This document shows positions 22,010 through 31,100 of a stretch of DNA of 64,000 nt, one piece after another. Position numbers and translations under genes: made by a program. The number at the start of each line of letters is the position of its first letter. Positions within the stretch are counted from its first letter, which is position 1. Source of the stretch: Clostridiales bacterium (lineage in GTDB: Bacteria; Bacillota; Clostridia; Christensenellales; Borkfalkiaceae). The stretch is from NCBI GenBank assembly GCA_022508265.1, contig JAFLVP010000001.1, forward strand, positions 94,363 to 158,362, given 5' to 3'. Under the pieces are notes generated by a model. It ran no database searches and had not been told where the DNA came from. It saw only the letters and a program-made list of their open reading frames with translations.

Positions 22010-25000
22010 ATGGGTCTTGTTAAGTATATTCTCGGCTCGGATTCGAGAAGGGCGCTTAAAAAACTTAATAAACTTGCTTTAAAGGTAGAAAGTCTTGAAC
22101 CTAAGTATGCGGCTATGTCCGACGACGAGCTTAAAGGTCAGACTAAAATCTTAAAGGACAGGCTATCGGCAGGCGAAACGCTCGACGACATTATGTTCGA
22201 CGCTTTCGCGGCTTTGCGCGAGGCAAGCTGGCGAGTTCTCAAAATGAAGCACTTCCACGTTCAGATAATCGGCGGTATATGCCTGCATCAGGGCAGAATT
22301 GCCGAGATGAAGACGGGTGAAGGTAAGACGCTCGTTTCAACACTGCCCGCATATTTAAACGCGCTCACGGGCAAGGGCGTTCATATAGTAACCGTAAACG
22401 ATTACCTTGCAAAGCGTGACGCCGAGTGGATGGGTAAGGTTCATAAATTTATGGGACTTACCGTCGGCGTAGTCGTGCCCGGTATGGATGACGACGAAAA
22501 GAAGAAGTCCTACGCCTGCGACATAATCTACGCCACCAACAACGAGCTCGGCTTCGATTACCTGCGTGACAATCTCAAGACCTCGATACCCGCTATGGTT
22601 CAGCGCGAGCTCAACTATTGCATTATAGACGAGGTTGACTCCATCTTAATCGACGAGGCGAGAACTCCACTCATTATTTCGGGCAGGGGCGGCGAAAGCT
22701 CCAAGCTGTACGAGGACGTCGACAGGTTTGTAAGAACGCTGCACGGCGGCTTTGACGACGACAAGAAGGACGCAGAGAAGAAAATACCCTCCCGCCGTAA
22801 AAAGAACGTTTCGGAGGAGGAGCAGGAGGCTCTCAATAACCTTTCCGCCATCTTGGAGGCAATGGAGAATTGGGACTATATCATAGACAGAAAGGACAAG
22901 TCGGTCACGATTACCGAAAAGGGCGCGGAGAAATGCGAAAGATTTTTCGGCATCAAGAACCTCGGCGATATTGAAAACGCCGACTTGAACCATCATATTC
23001 AGCAGGCGTTGAAGGCGCACGAGCTGTTCCACAACGGCGAGGAGTATATCGTATCCGACGACGGCGAAATACTCATAGTCGACGAGTTTACAGGCCGTAT
23101 TTTAAACGGCAGAAGATATTCCGACGGCTTGCATCAGGCAATCGAGGCAAAGGAAAAGGTCAAGGTTAAGGAAGAGAACAAGACTCACGCAACCGTAACC
23201 TTCCAGAACTACTTCCGTCTCTATTCTAAGCTTGCGGGCATGACGGGTACGGCTATGACCGAGGAGGACGAGTTCAGAACAATCTATTCGCTCGACGTCG
23301 TTCCCATCCCCACCAACCGTCCCGTGCAAAGAACGGACATGCAGGACAATATCTATTCCACGGTAGAGGGCAAAAAGCGCGCAATCGTAAGAGAAGTCGT
23401 AGAGCGCCACTCCAAAGGCCAGCCCATACTTATAGGTACCGTAACCGTAGATAAATCGGAAGAAATTTCAAGACTTCTGCTTCGGAACGGCATTAAACAC
23501 AATATTCTAAACGCTAAAAACCACGCACGCGAGGCGGAAATCGTCGCGCAGGCGGGAAGACTCAACGCCGTGACCATCGCAACCAACATGGCGGGCCGCG
23601 GTACGGATATTCTTTTAGGCGGCAACCCCGAATATCTTGCCAAAAAGCGCATGCGCGAGGAAGGCTACGACCACGATATGATTGAAGTGGCAATTTCCTA
23701 CGCCGACAGAGAGTTCTCCGAAGAGGAGCAAAAGGCGCGCGACAGGTACGCAGAGCTCTACGAAAACTATAAAAAAGAAACCGACGCGGAGAAAGAAGAG
23801 GTTATCAAGGCGGGCGGACTTTGCATAGTCGGTACGGAGCGCCACGAGTCGCGCCGTATCGACAATCAGCTTCGCGGCCGTGCGGGACGTCAGGGCGACC
23901 CCGGCGCTTCGGTGTTCTTCATTTCGCTCGAGGACGACCTTGCAGTCAGGTTCGGTGGCGAGAGGATGAAGAGACTGTACGAATTTTTCAAGATAGACGA
24001 TGACACCTCGCTCTCTTCGAAAATGCTTTCAAGGAGCATAGAAAACGCTCAAAAGGCAATCGAGGGCAGGAACTTCGGCATAAGAAAGCACACCCTTCAG
24101 TACGACGAGGTAATGAACGAACAGCGTAAAACCATCTACGGCGAACGTATAAAGGTGCTTAAAGGAGAGGACGTACACGAGCAGATGCTCAAATATATCC
24201 CCGACTACGTGGCTAAAGTCGTTGGCGAGACGGTCAATACCGAGGCAATGCCCGAAAAGTGGGACGAGGAGGCTTTAAACGCCGCTTTAAGGCAGAAAGT
24301 ATACCCCGACGAGTGTGAGTTCGAGATTACCCGCGAGCTGCTTGAAAAGTGGGATTACGAGCGCGCAATAAATAAAATTTCCAAAGAAATTACCAAAGCT
24401 TACGAAAAGAAGATTGAAAATATAAGCGAAATGACCGAAGGTCAGGTGGACTATAAGCAGGTTGAAAGAAACGAGCTTTTAAGAAGCGTAGACAGAAACT
24501 GGATAGACCACATCGATGCTATGGACCAGCTTCGCAAGGGTATAGGACTTCGCGGTTACGCCCAGCAGGACCCCGTAATTGCCTACAAGCAAGAGGGCTA
24601 CGAGATGTTCGAGGAGATGATAGACCGCGTTCAGACTACGACCATTTCAAGGTTACTTAAGGGCAGGATAGTGCGCGTGCAGCCCTCGCGTCCCGTGCCC
24701 GTACAGCAAATGGAGCCACTGCCCGAGCGCAAGGGTATTGCGCCCATGAATGCAGGCGTTGCGGCGCGCGCGCAGGAAATTATGCAAAAGAGATTGGAGG
24801 AGGCTCAAAGGTCGCAAAACGGCTTGACCCCTTCCGCCGCAACAACTCCCTCCGCAGCTTCCACGGGACCCGCCATAGGCGACGCTCCCCTTTCCCCCAA
24901 GGACCTTATGACCAACTCCGAGGGCAAAAGCCTTCCCAAAATAAACGCTAAAAACGAAGTGGGCCGCAACGACCCCTGCCCCTGCGGTAGCGGCAAAAAG

Positions 25001-25036
25001 TATAAAAACTGCTGCTACTGGAAAGACCATAAGTAA
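22010..25036 (+). CDS. secA: Preprotein translocase ATPase SecA
   Basis: A 1008-residue SecA, the motor that drives proteins through SecYEG. Walker A MKTGEGKT lies near residues 98-106 and the DEAD-type box IIDEVDSILIDEARTPL near 204-220. The helical-scaffold region has WIDHIDAMDQLRKGIGLRGY. The extreme C-terminus is the SEC-C zinc motif NDPCPCGSGKKYKNCC. It is about 100-170 residues longer than typical SecA because of charged inserts after SGRGG (residues about 224-280) and after NPEYLAKKRMREEGYDHD, as seen in several clostridia. A linker rich in Ala, Ser and Pro precedes the zinc motif. ATG 22010 with AGGAGA at 22000-22005 is chosen; the earlier open frame lies over the promoter. It is the export machine that the giant surface protein downstream would need. 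Confidence 0.96.
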   Translation: MGLVKYILGSDSRRALKKLNKLALKVESLEPKYAAMSDDELKGQTKILKDRLSAGETLDDIMFDAFAALREASWRVLKMKHFHVQIIGGICLHQGRIAEMKTGEGKTLVSTLPAYLNALTGKGVHIVTVNDYLAKRDAEWMGKVHKFMGLTVGVVVPGMDDDEKKKSYACDIIYATNNELGFDYLRDNLKTSIPAMVQRELNYCIIDEVDSILIDEARTPLIISGRGGESSKLYEDVDRFVRTLHGGFDDDKKDAEKKIPSRRKKNVSEEEQEALNNLSAILEAMENWDYIIDRKDKSVTITEKGAEKCERFFGIKNLGDIENADLNHHIQQALKAHELFHNGEEYIVSDDGEILIVDEFTGRILNGRRYSDGLHQAIEAKEKVKVKEENKTHATVTFQNYFRLYSKLAGMTGTAMTEEDEFRTIYSLDVVPIPTNRPVQRTDMQDNIYSTVEGKKRAIVREVVERHSKGQPILIGTVTVDKSEEISRLLLRNGIKHNILNAKNHAREAEIVAQAGRLNAVTIATNMAGRGTDILLGGNPEYLAKKRMREEGYDHDMIEVAISYADREFSEEEQKARDRYAELYENYKKETDAEKEEVIKAGGLCIVGTERHESRRIDNQLRGRAGRQGDPGASVFFISLEDDLAVRFGGERMKRLYEFFKIDDDTSLSSKMLSRSIENAQKAIEGRNFGIRKHTLQYDEVMNEQRKTIYGERIKVLKGEDVHEQMLKYIPDYVAKVVGETVNTEAMPEKWDEEALNAALRQKVYPDECEFEITRELLEKWDYERAINKISKEITKAYEKKIENISEMTEGQVDYKQVERNELLRSVDRNWIDHIDAMDQLRKGIGLRGYAQQDPVIAYKQEGYEMFEEMIDRVQTTTISRLLKGRIVRVQPSRPVPVQQMEPLPERKGIAPMNAGVAARAQEIMQKRLEEAQRSQNGLTPSAATTPSAASTGPAIGDAPLSPKDLMTNSEGKSLPKINAKNEVGRNDPCPCGSGKKYKNCCYWKDHK

Positions 25037-25055
25037 CTTAAAAAGTTAAATTTTT
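25034..25055 (+). terminator. Weak AT-rich hairpin at the secA stop
   Basis: TAACTT (25034-25039) pairs with AAGTTA (25043-25048) and is followed by AATTTTT. The stem is short and AT-rich, so termination is uncertain. Confidence 0.35.
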
Positions 25056-25057
25056 AC

Positions 25058-25098
25058 AAATTGCCCCCTATATATGCCTTAAATAACGCATTTTTGAT
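25058..25098 (+). repeat. Spacer repeat copy A (upstream of prfB)
   Basis: Contains TTGCCCCCTATATATGCC followed by TTAAATAACGCATTTTT. Copies B (26231) and C (26438, inverted) share the core. The core also resembles the left arm and loop of the terminator at 6816. Confidence 0.6.
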
Positions 25099-25130
25099 AA
25101 ATTCAGCCCTAATATTAAGAGCAAAAAAAT

Positions 25131-26231
25131 ATGTTCAAAGCAGACGATTACAGATTAAAACTTAAAAGCCTTTCTATAACGCTTGCCGAGGCGAAATATG
25201 CGCTGGATATAGACAATCTCGGCGCACGCCTTGAAAATTTGCGGGCGGAGCAGGAAAAGCCCGAAGTCTGGCAGGACCTTGAAAAGTCGGCAAAGGTCGG
25301 CAGGGAAATCTCTGCAATAGAGGGCAAAATTTCAGCCTACAGGACGGGCGAGAGCGCGCTTGCGGACGCCAACGCCTTTGTTGACCTCATCGAAGAGGCG
25401 GACGACGAAAGCCTTATTCCCGAGCTTGAAAAGATGATTTCAGAGGCGGAAAACGACATAGAGGAGATGCGTATAAAAGCGCTATTGAGGGGCAAGTATG
25501 ACGCAAATAACGCCATTTTGAACCTGCATTCGGGCGCGGGCGGAACTGAGGCTTGCGACTGGACTCAGATGCTCTATCGAATGTACGTGCGCTACTGCGA
25601 ACAACAGGGCTTTAAAGTTACCGAGCTTGACAGTGAGGACGGCGACGAGGCGGGGTTGAAGAGCGTCAGCTTTAAGGTCGACGGCGAGAACGCCTACGGC
25701 TATCTCAAAGCCGAAAAGGGAGTGCACAGGCTCGTGCGCATTTCCCCCTTTGACTCAAACAAGAGAAGGCACACCTCCTTTGCCTCGCTTGAAGTTATGC
25801 CAGAGGTAGACGACGAGGCAGAGATTGAAATAAGAGACGAGGATATAAGAATAGACGTATACCGTTCGTCGGGTGCGGGCGGTCAGAAAGTCAATAAAAC
25901 CGAAACGGCAATCCGCATTACGCACTTCCCCACGGGCATAGTCGTAACCTGTCAGAACGAGCGCAGTCAGCTCCAGAACAAGGCTATGGCGTTTGAGTAT
26001 TTAAGGGCTAAACTCTTGGAAAGGCAGATAGCCGAGCGCGAGGCGGCGGACGCCGAAATCAAGGGCGAAATCAAGAAAATCGAGTGGGGCAGTCAGATAC
26101 GCTCGTACGTTTTCTGCCCTTATACTCTCGTAAAGGACCACCGTACGGGGTACGAAAATTCCGACGTTCAAAAGGTTATGGACGGTGAAATTCAGGGCTT
26201 TATCATAGACTATCTCAAAAAGACCGTTTAA
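25131..26231 (+). CDS. prfB: Peptide chain release factor 2
   Basis: A 366-residue class I release factor that reads UGA and UAA. The RF2 tripeptide SPF (in RISPFDSNKRRHTSF) is near residues 204-206, and the peptidyl-hydrolase motif GAGGQKVNKTETA near 248. Many bacterial prfB genes need a +1 frameshift at an in-frame UGA near codon 25 for autoregulation. Here the frame runs straight through that point (AKYALDIDNLGARL), with CTG GAT in place of CTT TGA C, so that control is absent. ATG 25131 fits the family start, although the ribosome-binding site (AAGAG at about 11 nt) is poor. It is flanked by members of a small repeat family. The gene is intact. Confidence 0.95.
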   Translation: MFKADDYRLKLKSLSITLAEAKYALDIDNLGARLENLRAEQEKPEVWQDLEKSAKVGREISAIEGKISAYRTGESALADANAFVDLIEEADDESLIPELEKMISEAENDIEEMRIKALLRGKYDANNAILNLHSGAGGTEACDWTQMLYRMYVRYCEQQGFKVTELDSEDGDEAGLKSVSFKVDGENAYGYLKAEKGVHRLVRISPFDSNKRRHTSFASLEVMPEVDDEAEIEIRDEDIRIDVYRSSGAGGQKVNKTETAIRITHFPTGIVVTCQNERSQLQNKAMAFEYLRAKLLERQIAEREAADAEIKGEIKKIEWGSQIRSYVFCPYTLVKDHRTGYENSDVQKVMDGEIQGFIIDYLKKTV

Positions 26232-26268
26232 AATTACCCCCGTAATATGCCTCGATTACGCACTTGCC
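26231..26268 (+). repeat. Spacer repeat copy B (at the prfB stop)
   Basis: Begins with the last base of the prfB stop. AAATTACCCCCGTAATATGC is followed by CTCGATTACGCACTTG. The first 23 bases match copy C at 19 positions. Confidence 0.5.
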
Positions 26269-26320
26269 GGAGTGCGGAAAAAACACACATTTTAATTGAA
26301 ATTATATAAAAATATTATGT

Positions 26321-26350
26321 TTGCGCGCGCACGTATACGTGTACGCGCAA
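26321..26350. repeat. Palindromic alternating pyrimidine-purine tract 1
   Basis: Arms TTGCGCG (26321-26327) and CGCGCAA (26344-26350) flank a perfect core CACGTATACGTG (26330-26341). Bases 26322-26349 alternate pyrimidine and purine without exception (28 nt). A similar 28-nt tract lies at 28037-28064. Such sequence can adopt Z-form DNA or a cruciform; as RNA it is a hairpin that could end the prfB transcript. Confidence 0.7.
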
Positions 26351-26417
26351 TAATAATCTTTATGAATATTTTTATAAATATGCGCAACTATTACCTAATT
26401 TTCAAACGATTATAAAA

Positions 26418-26460
26418 TTGAGAAAAACCCGTTAAACAAGGCATATATAGGGGGTAATTT
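26418..26460 (-). repeat. Spacer repeat copy C (inverted, upstream of tsaD)
   Basis: On the - strand it reads AAATTACCCCCTATATATGC, then CTTGTTTAACGGGTTTTT. The first 23 bases differ from copy A at a single position. Similarity to copy A continues for roughly 20 more bases. Confidence 0.6.
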
Positions 26461-26548
26461 CCAAAAATACCCTAAATATGCAGGGCTTGGCAATATATGA
26501 ATACTTATTCGGGACTTTCATCCGAAAAGAATAAACTTATAAAAATTT

Positions 26549-27601
26549 ATGAGCAAAGTACAGCCTTACAACCCCAAAAATTTTATAATTAAGCCCAATC
26601 CCGTGATACTCGGAATCGAGTCGAGCTGCGACGAGACGGCGGCGGCGGTAATACGCGGCAGAGAACTACTTTCGAGCCGCATAATTTCGTCTGCCTCCGA
26701 GCAGGCGAAGTACGGAGGAGTCGTTCCCGAAATCGCCTCCCGCGCCCACACCGACGCGGTTGACGAGGTGGTAGCCCTTGCGATTGAGGACGCGGGAATA
26801 ACCCTTTCGGAGATTGACGGGGTTGCCGTAACCTACGGCGCGGGGCTTTTGGGAGCCCTTCTTGTGGGGGTGTCTTTTGCAAAGTCTCTCGCCTATGCGC
26901 TGGGCGTTCCGCTCATTGCTGTCAACCATATCCGCGGTCATCTTGCGGCGGCGTATCTCGGGGAGCCCGAGCTTAAGCCCCCGTTCGTGACTATGCTTGC
27001 AAGCGGCGGTCACACTGCCGTTTTACACACGCTCGATTACTCGCATTTTGAAGTTATTGCCTCAACCTGCGACGACGCGGCGGGCGAAGCGTTCGACAAG
27101 GTCGCCCGCGTGCTCTCTCTGCCCTACCCCGGCGGGGTCAACGTGGAGAGGCTCGCAAAAGACGGTTCGCCGAATATTCATCTTCCCTCCTGCCTCGTAA
27201 GGGAGGGCAACAACAGATTTTCCTACAGCGGTTTAAAGACCGCGGTGATAAACTACTGTCACAATGCCGAGCAGAAGGGGGAGGAGGTGAACCGTGCCGA
27301 CGTGGCGTGCTCCTTCCAAAGGGCGGCAATCGACCCGCTCGTCAAAAAGACGGTCGAAAGTGCGGTCGCGCTCAAAGTTGGTACCGTAACTGCGGGCGGC
27401 GGGGTTGTTGCCAACGGATACCTTCGGAATACCCTTCAAGCCGAGTGCCGGAAGAGGGGACTCAAGCTCGTTCTGCCAGAAAAGAAGTACTGCACCGACA
27501 ACGCGGCGATGATAGCGGCGGAGGGGCTGATAAAGTATTTAAACGGCGAGTTTGCGCCGCTCTCTTTGAATGCCGCTGCGCAAATTCCGCTCGGGAACTG
27601 A
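26549..27601 (+). CDS. tsaD: tRNA N6-adenosine threonylcarbamoyltransferase TsaD
   Basis: A 350-residue ASKHA-fold enzyme that transfers threonylcarbamoyl to A37 of ANN-decoding tRNAs together with TsaB and TsaE. ILGIESSCDETAAAV is near residues 20-34, the metal-binding HIRGHL near 128-133, FVTMLASGGHT follows, and DDAAGEAFDKVAR is in the middle. The C-terminal TAGGGVVANGYLR and TDNAAMIA are typical. The N-terminus has an extra ~18 residues (MSKVQPYNPKNFIIKPN) before the conserved start. ATG 26549 is the best start, but it lacks a clear ribosome-binding site, so a start closer to the conserved region is possible. A strong terminator follows at 27692. Confidence 0.95.
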   Translation: MSKVQPYNPKNFIIKPNPVILGIESSCDETAAAVIRGRELLSSRIISSASEQAKYGGVVPEIASRAHTDAVDEVVALAIEDAGITLSEIDGVAVTYGAGLLGALLVGVSFAKSLAYALGVPLIAVNHIRGHLAAAYLGEPELKPPFVTMLASGGHTAVLHTLDYSHFEVIASTCDDAAGEAFDKVARVLSLPYPGGVNVERLAKDGSPNIHLPSCLVREGNNRFSYSGLKTAVINYCHNAEQKGEEVNRADVACSFQRAAIDPLVKKTVESAVALKVGTVTAGGGVVANGYLRNTLQAECRKRGLKLVLPEKKYCTDNAAMIAAEGLIKYLNGEFAPLSLNAAAQIPLGN

Positions 27602-27669
27602 ATTGCGGCTTTGCGTGCCGACACCGACGCTATAAGAGCGGTCTTATAACTTAAATTCCGCTCGGGAAC
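27582..27669 (+). repeat. 17-bp direct repeat at and after the tsaD 3' end
   Basis: AAATTCCGCTCGGGAAC occurs at 27582-27598, where it encodes the last residues of TsaD, and again exactly at 27653-27669 beyond the stop. The bases between show only faint similarity. It is likely the remnant of a local duplication. Confidence 0.6.
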
Positions 27670-27691
27670 ACAATTTAATCTTTCAGACCGA

Positions 27692-27733
27692 AAAATTGAC
27701 GCCGTGCAGATTTTGCACGGCGAATTTTTTTTC
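27692..27733 (+). terminator. Intrinsic terminator after tsaD
   Basis: The stem CGCCGTGC (27700-27707) pairs with GCACGGCG (27715-27722) and is followed by AATTTTTTTT. The A-rich upstream side extends the pairing. Confidence 0.9.
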
Positions 27734-27927
27734 GTTTTTTGGCTTAAATCAAGCATAGTGCCAAGGCAATTGGTAAATTCAGTGAAGTTTTTTGACCGTT
27801 TTGTGAAAGAAAAGTGACAAAAAATTTTATGTTTTGGCATTTATTAAACAGAGAGCGGTAAATATGTCGGCGAACGACAAAAAAATTAAAAAATCCAAAA
27901 AAAGGAAAAAAATTTTTATGAAATTAC

Positions 27928-27956
27928 TTGCGTCGGACTATATAATATAGTATAAT
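27928..27956 (+). promoter_or_regulatory. Promoter of the giant gene
   Basis: TTGCGT (27928-27933), a 17-nt spacer and a perfect TATAAT (27951-27956). Transcription would start near 27963, giving a leader of about 185 nt. Confidence 0.75.
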
Positions 27957-27994
27957 TTTTATGTATCGAGTCGGATTTGACCCCGCAATATTGA

Positions 27995-28026
27995 CCAAAT
28001 GCACTGAAAAAAGGCAGGGCATTTGG
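27995..28026 (+). promoter_or_regulatory. Leader hairpin 1 of the giant gene
   Basis: CCAAATGC (27995-28002) pairs with GCATTTGG (28019-28026) across a 16-nt loop, followed by GCTTTTGCGCC. It could be an attenuator or a stabilising 5' structure. Confidence 0.4.
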
Positions 28027-28036
28027 GCTTTTGCGC

Positions 28037-28064
28037 CACGTATATGCGTACGCGTACGTGTATA
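28037..28064. repeat. Alternating pyrimidine-purine tract 2 in the giant-gene leader
   Basis: CACGTA (28037-28042) pairs with TACGTG (28055-28060), with GTACGCGTAC inside. All 28 bases alternate pyrimidine and purine, as in the tract at 26322-26349. In the transcript it would be leader hairpin 2, about 80 nt before the start codon. Confidence 0.65.
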
Positions 28065-28146
28065 GGAGCGCAAGTGCGGCACAAATAAAACGACGCGAAA
28101 AAATCCAAAATCGAAAGAAACAAAATTTTTTACTAGCAGGTGTGTT

Positions 28147-31100
28147 ATGAAAAATTCGAGAACAAAAAAACATGGAGCAAAAATTGTTGGATTAGTGTCC
28201 CTGGCGGCGGCACTTCTTTCAACAAGCATTGCGGGGTTCGCGCTCTTTGACAAGGGCACGGACGGCATTGCAGCTGCCCAAACGCAGGTAACTGCGGCGG
28301 CAACACCTATCGCGGACGGAGTCGGCGATATTCAAACGCGCGCCGCGGCAAACGTCGTTACTCTCGATCAAGAGAAGTACTTCACTATCAGCAGTAACGG
28401 TCAGCTTCAAGGCTTCAGCGAAGAGGGCTTCAAGGCGCTGGCTTATAACGGAGTAACTCCCAAGAGGAACGCTGATATAAAGGTTGACTTCGCAGTCGGC
28501 TATCCCGCAAAGGTCACGTCGGTTATGGAAGGCGTGTTTGCAGAGTGCGCGACGATGGTAGAGATTAACCTCTCGTTCGTCGGAGAATCGCTTACCGCCT
28601 CTTCGGCAAGTGAGAAAACCTTCTTCGGATACATATTCGGCAACAACTGGTCCGTTAACGACGAAGAGGCCTATTACGGAACCCAGTCGTACGGCAGTGC
28701 CAGCTATACGGCGTACTTCCCGTATAAACTTACGAGCGTAAGCGTATCGGGCGGTGCGAACGGCAACATCATCGGCGGTGCGTTCCGTAGCGTAGGAACG
28801 ATTAAAACGCTCGTGCTCGGCAACAACATTACCAAGATCGGCGACGACGCTTTCGCAGGCTGCACGGAGTTGAGCTCGGTAACGCTTGGCAACAAGCTCA
28901 CGAGAATCGGCGCGCGTGCCTTCCAAAGCGTCTCAATCAACTCCATAAGCCTTCCCGCAACGCTTGAAACCGTAGGTTCGGCTGCGTTCAGCGGTTGCTC
29001 GGTAGGAACGGTAACCATTTCCAATATCGATGCGTTTGCGTCAATCGATTTCGAGGATGCGGCGGCTAACCCCCTGTCGACTCCCAAGGAACCGTCGTCA
29101 AGAAACCTTGCTTACGGCGGATCGGTTATTAACAGCGTAACGCTTTCGGCCGCCGCCAAGAAAATAGGCTCGTATGCGTTCTACGGCTATGAACAGCTCA
29201 AGGAAATTTCCTTCTCGAATACAATAGGCTCCATCGGTGAGGGAGCCTTCTCGGGTTGCACCCAACTTCGTAATTTCAAACTGCCCACATCTGTTACTTC
29301 CATAGGAACACAGGCGTTCCAAGACTGTAAATCACTCACAGAACTCGTAATTCCCGCACACAGCGTTCAAGAAATTCACAGAGAAGCCTTCTACGGCTGT
29401 ACGGGTCTTACCAAAGTGGATATCGGCGTCGGCGTCTCGACGATGTACGAACAAATCCTTCGCAGTTGCTATTCGATTAAAGAGCTTACAATGCCTTTCA
29501 TCGGCAAACATTCAAACATCTGGTGGAATTCTGCTGAACAGTACCCTCTCGGCTACACGTTCGGTACGAGCAACCCCGGTAACTCGTATTCGGCTCTTCA
29601 GCCCCGTCGTCTTACGGCAAATAGCACCAGTACCAGCAATACTACGTACTATATACCCAATGCGCTTGAAAAAGTAACCGTAACCGCCGGCAACGTAATG
29701 TACGGTGCGTTCTACAACTGTAATTTCATAAAAGAAATCGTATTTGAAAAAGACGTAAAGTTTATTGAGCAGTACGCTCTGTGGGGCTGTGCCCGCCTTG
29801 AAAAACTGACTATTCCTTTCGTAGGTCAGGGCAGAAATGCAGACAACAGCATGGGCGCCATAAAAACGGGTACTACGGCATCCGGTGTGTCCGCAAACAC
29901 GCAGACCTTCGGCTACATATTCGGCGGTAACTCCAACCCCGGTAACCCTTCCGGCAACTACGTTCAGATTGGTACCCGTTTCAATGCTGCTTCCACAAAC
30001 TCCAGCTATTACTGGTATCACTATATACCTACAAGCCTTAAAGAAGTAACCATTATAGACAGTCCCACGTTTGCCGAGCAGGACTATACCATTTACTTCG
30101 GCGCGTTCTACAACAGCGACTATATAGAAAAGATAACCTTCCCCGAAACCCTTAAAGAAATTCAGGGCTGGGCTTTCTATGACTGCGACAGAATTAAAGA
30201 AATCAACTTGCCCAACAGTGTTACTACGTTGGGCTATCAGGCGTTCTATTCGATGGATGCCGTTACCAAGGTAACGATAGGCAACGGTTGGACCACACTG
30301 ACCCCGTACAGCGGCACGTACCAGATATTCTACGGTACGAACAAAATTAACGAGCTTTACATAAAGGATATCAACCGCTTCGTTGAAATCGATTTTGTTG
30401 ATTATTATTCCAATCCCCTGTATATAGCTAATACCAACTCCGGATTTACGGGATTATATTTAAACGACGCGGCTGAGCCTACTACCGATATTACGCTTAC
30501 CGACGCAAGCAAGATAGGTCAATACGTATTCTATAATTATACTAAACTTACCTCTATTAATATCTGTTCTTCAGTAAGATCTATAGGTACGTACGCGTTC
30601 TATAATTGTACTGCGCTTACAGACATGGAATTCGCTCCCAACATGGGTGAGTATTCGATAGGAACTTATGCATTCTACAACTGTACCGTGCTTCCCGAAA
30701 TTACTCTTCCCGACGGTATCACTACGGTAGGAAGTTATGCGTTCTACAACTGCTACGCGCTTGAAACTGCCGAAATAGGCACTACGGCTACGCTGTTAGA
30801 TGCTTACGTATTCTATAATTGCCGTGCGCTTACCGAACTGACTATTCCCTTCGTAGGGCGCGAAAACGGCAATAATTACAACAACAATAACGCAAACAAC
30901 AACCAGTCGCTCGGCTACATTTTGCATGCAGACAATACGACATATTTCTACAATACGTCGAGCCACGGCAATAACGCTTCGTACAGAATACCCAATACCT
31001 TGAGAAAGGTAACGGTTACGAGCACTACCGTTATAAATACGCGCTCGTTCTATTATTGCAGCAGAATAGAGGAAATAGATCTTCCGTCACAGCTCGATTA

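Larger units (their letters stand above)
26232..26548. other. 317-bp spacer between prfB and tsaD
   Basis: No coding region is seen. It holds repeat copies B and C in inverted orientation, about 230 bp from outer end to outer end, with an alternating pyrimidine-purine palindrome between them. The remainder is AT-rich. The tsaD promoter was not identified with confidence. The B/C inverted arrangement could be the end pair of a short non-coding mobile element or the base of a structured RNA. Confidence 0.6.
27602..28146. other. 545-bp spacer between tsaD and the giant gene
   Basis: It contains the second copy of a 17-bp repeat, the tsaD terminator, an AT- and A-rich stretch, the promoter of the giant gene and its ~185-nt leader with two hairpins. 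A 28-codon basic open frame at 27864-27950 overlaps the promoter and is judged spurious. No other gene is seen. Confidence 0.7.

Noticed and set aside
27864-27950. 28-codon basic open frame before the giant gene
   Set aside because: It overlaps the -35 and spacer of a consensus promoter, comes from an A-rich stretch and has no homology that I recognise.
27961-28065. 34-codon open frame at the very start of the giant-gene leader
   Set aside because: Its ATG is at or before the predicted transcription start, and it crosses the alternating tract. A leader peptide cannot be excluded but is not supported.
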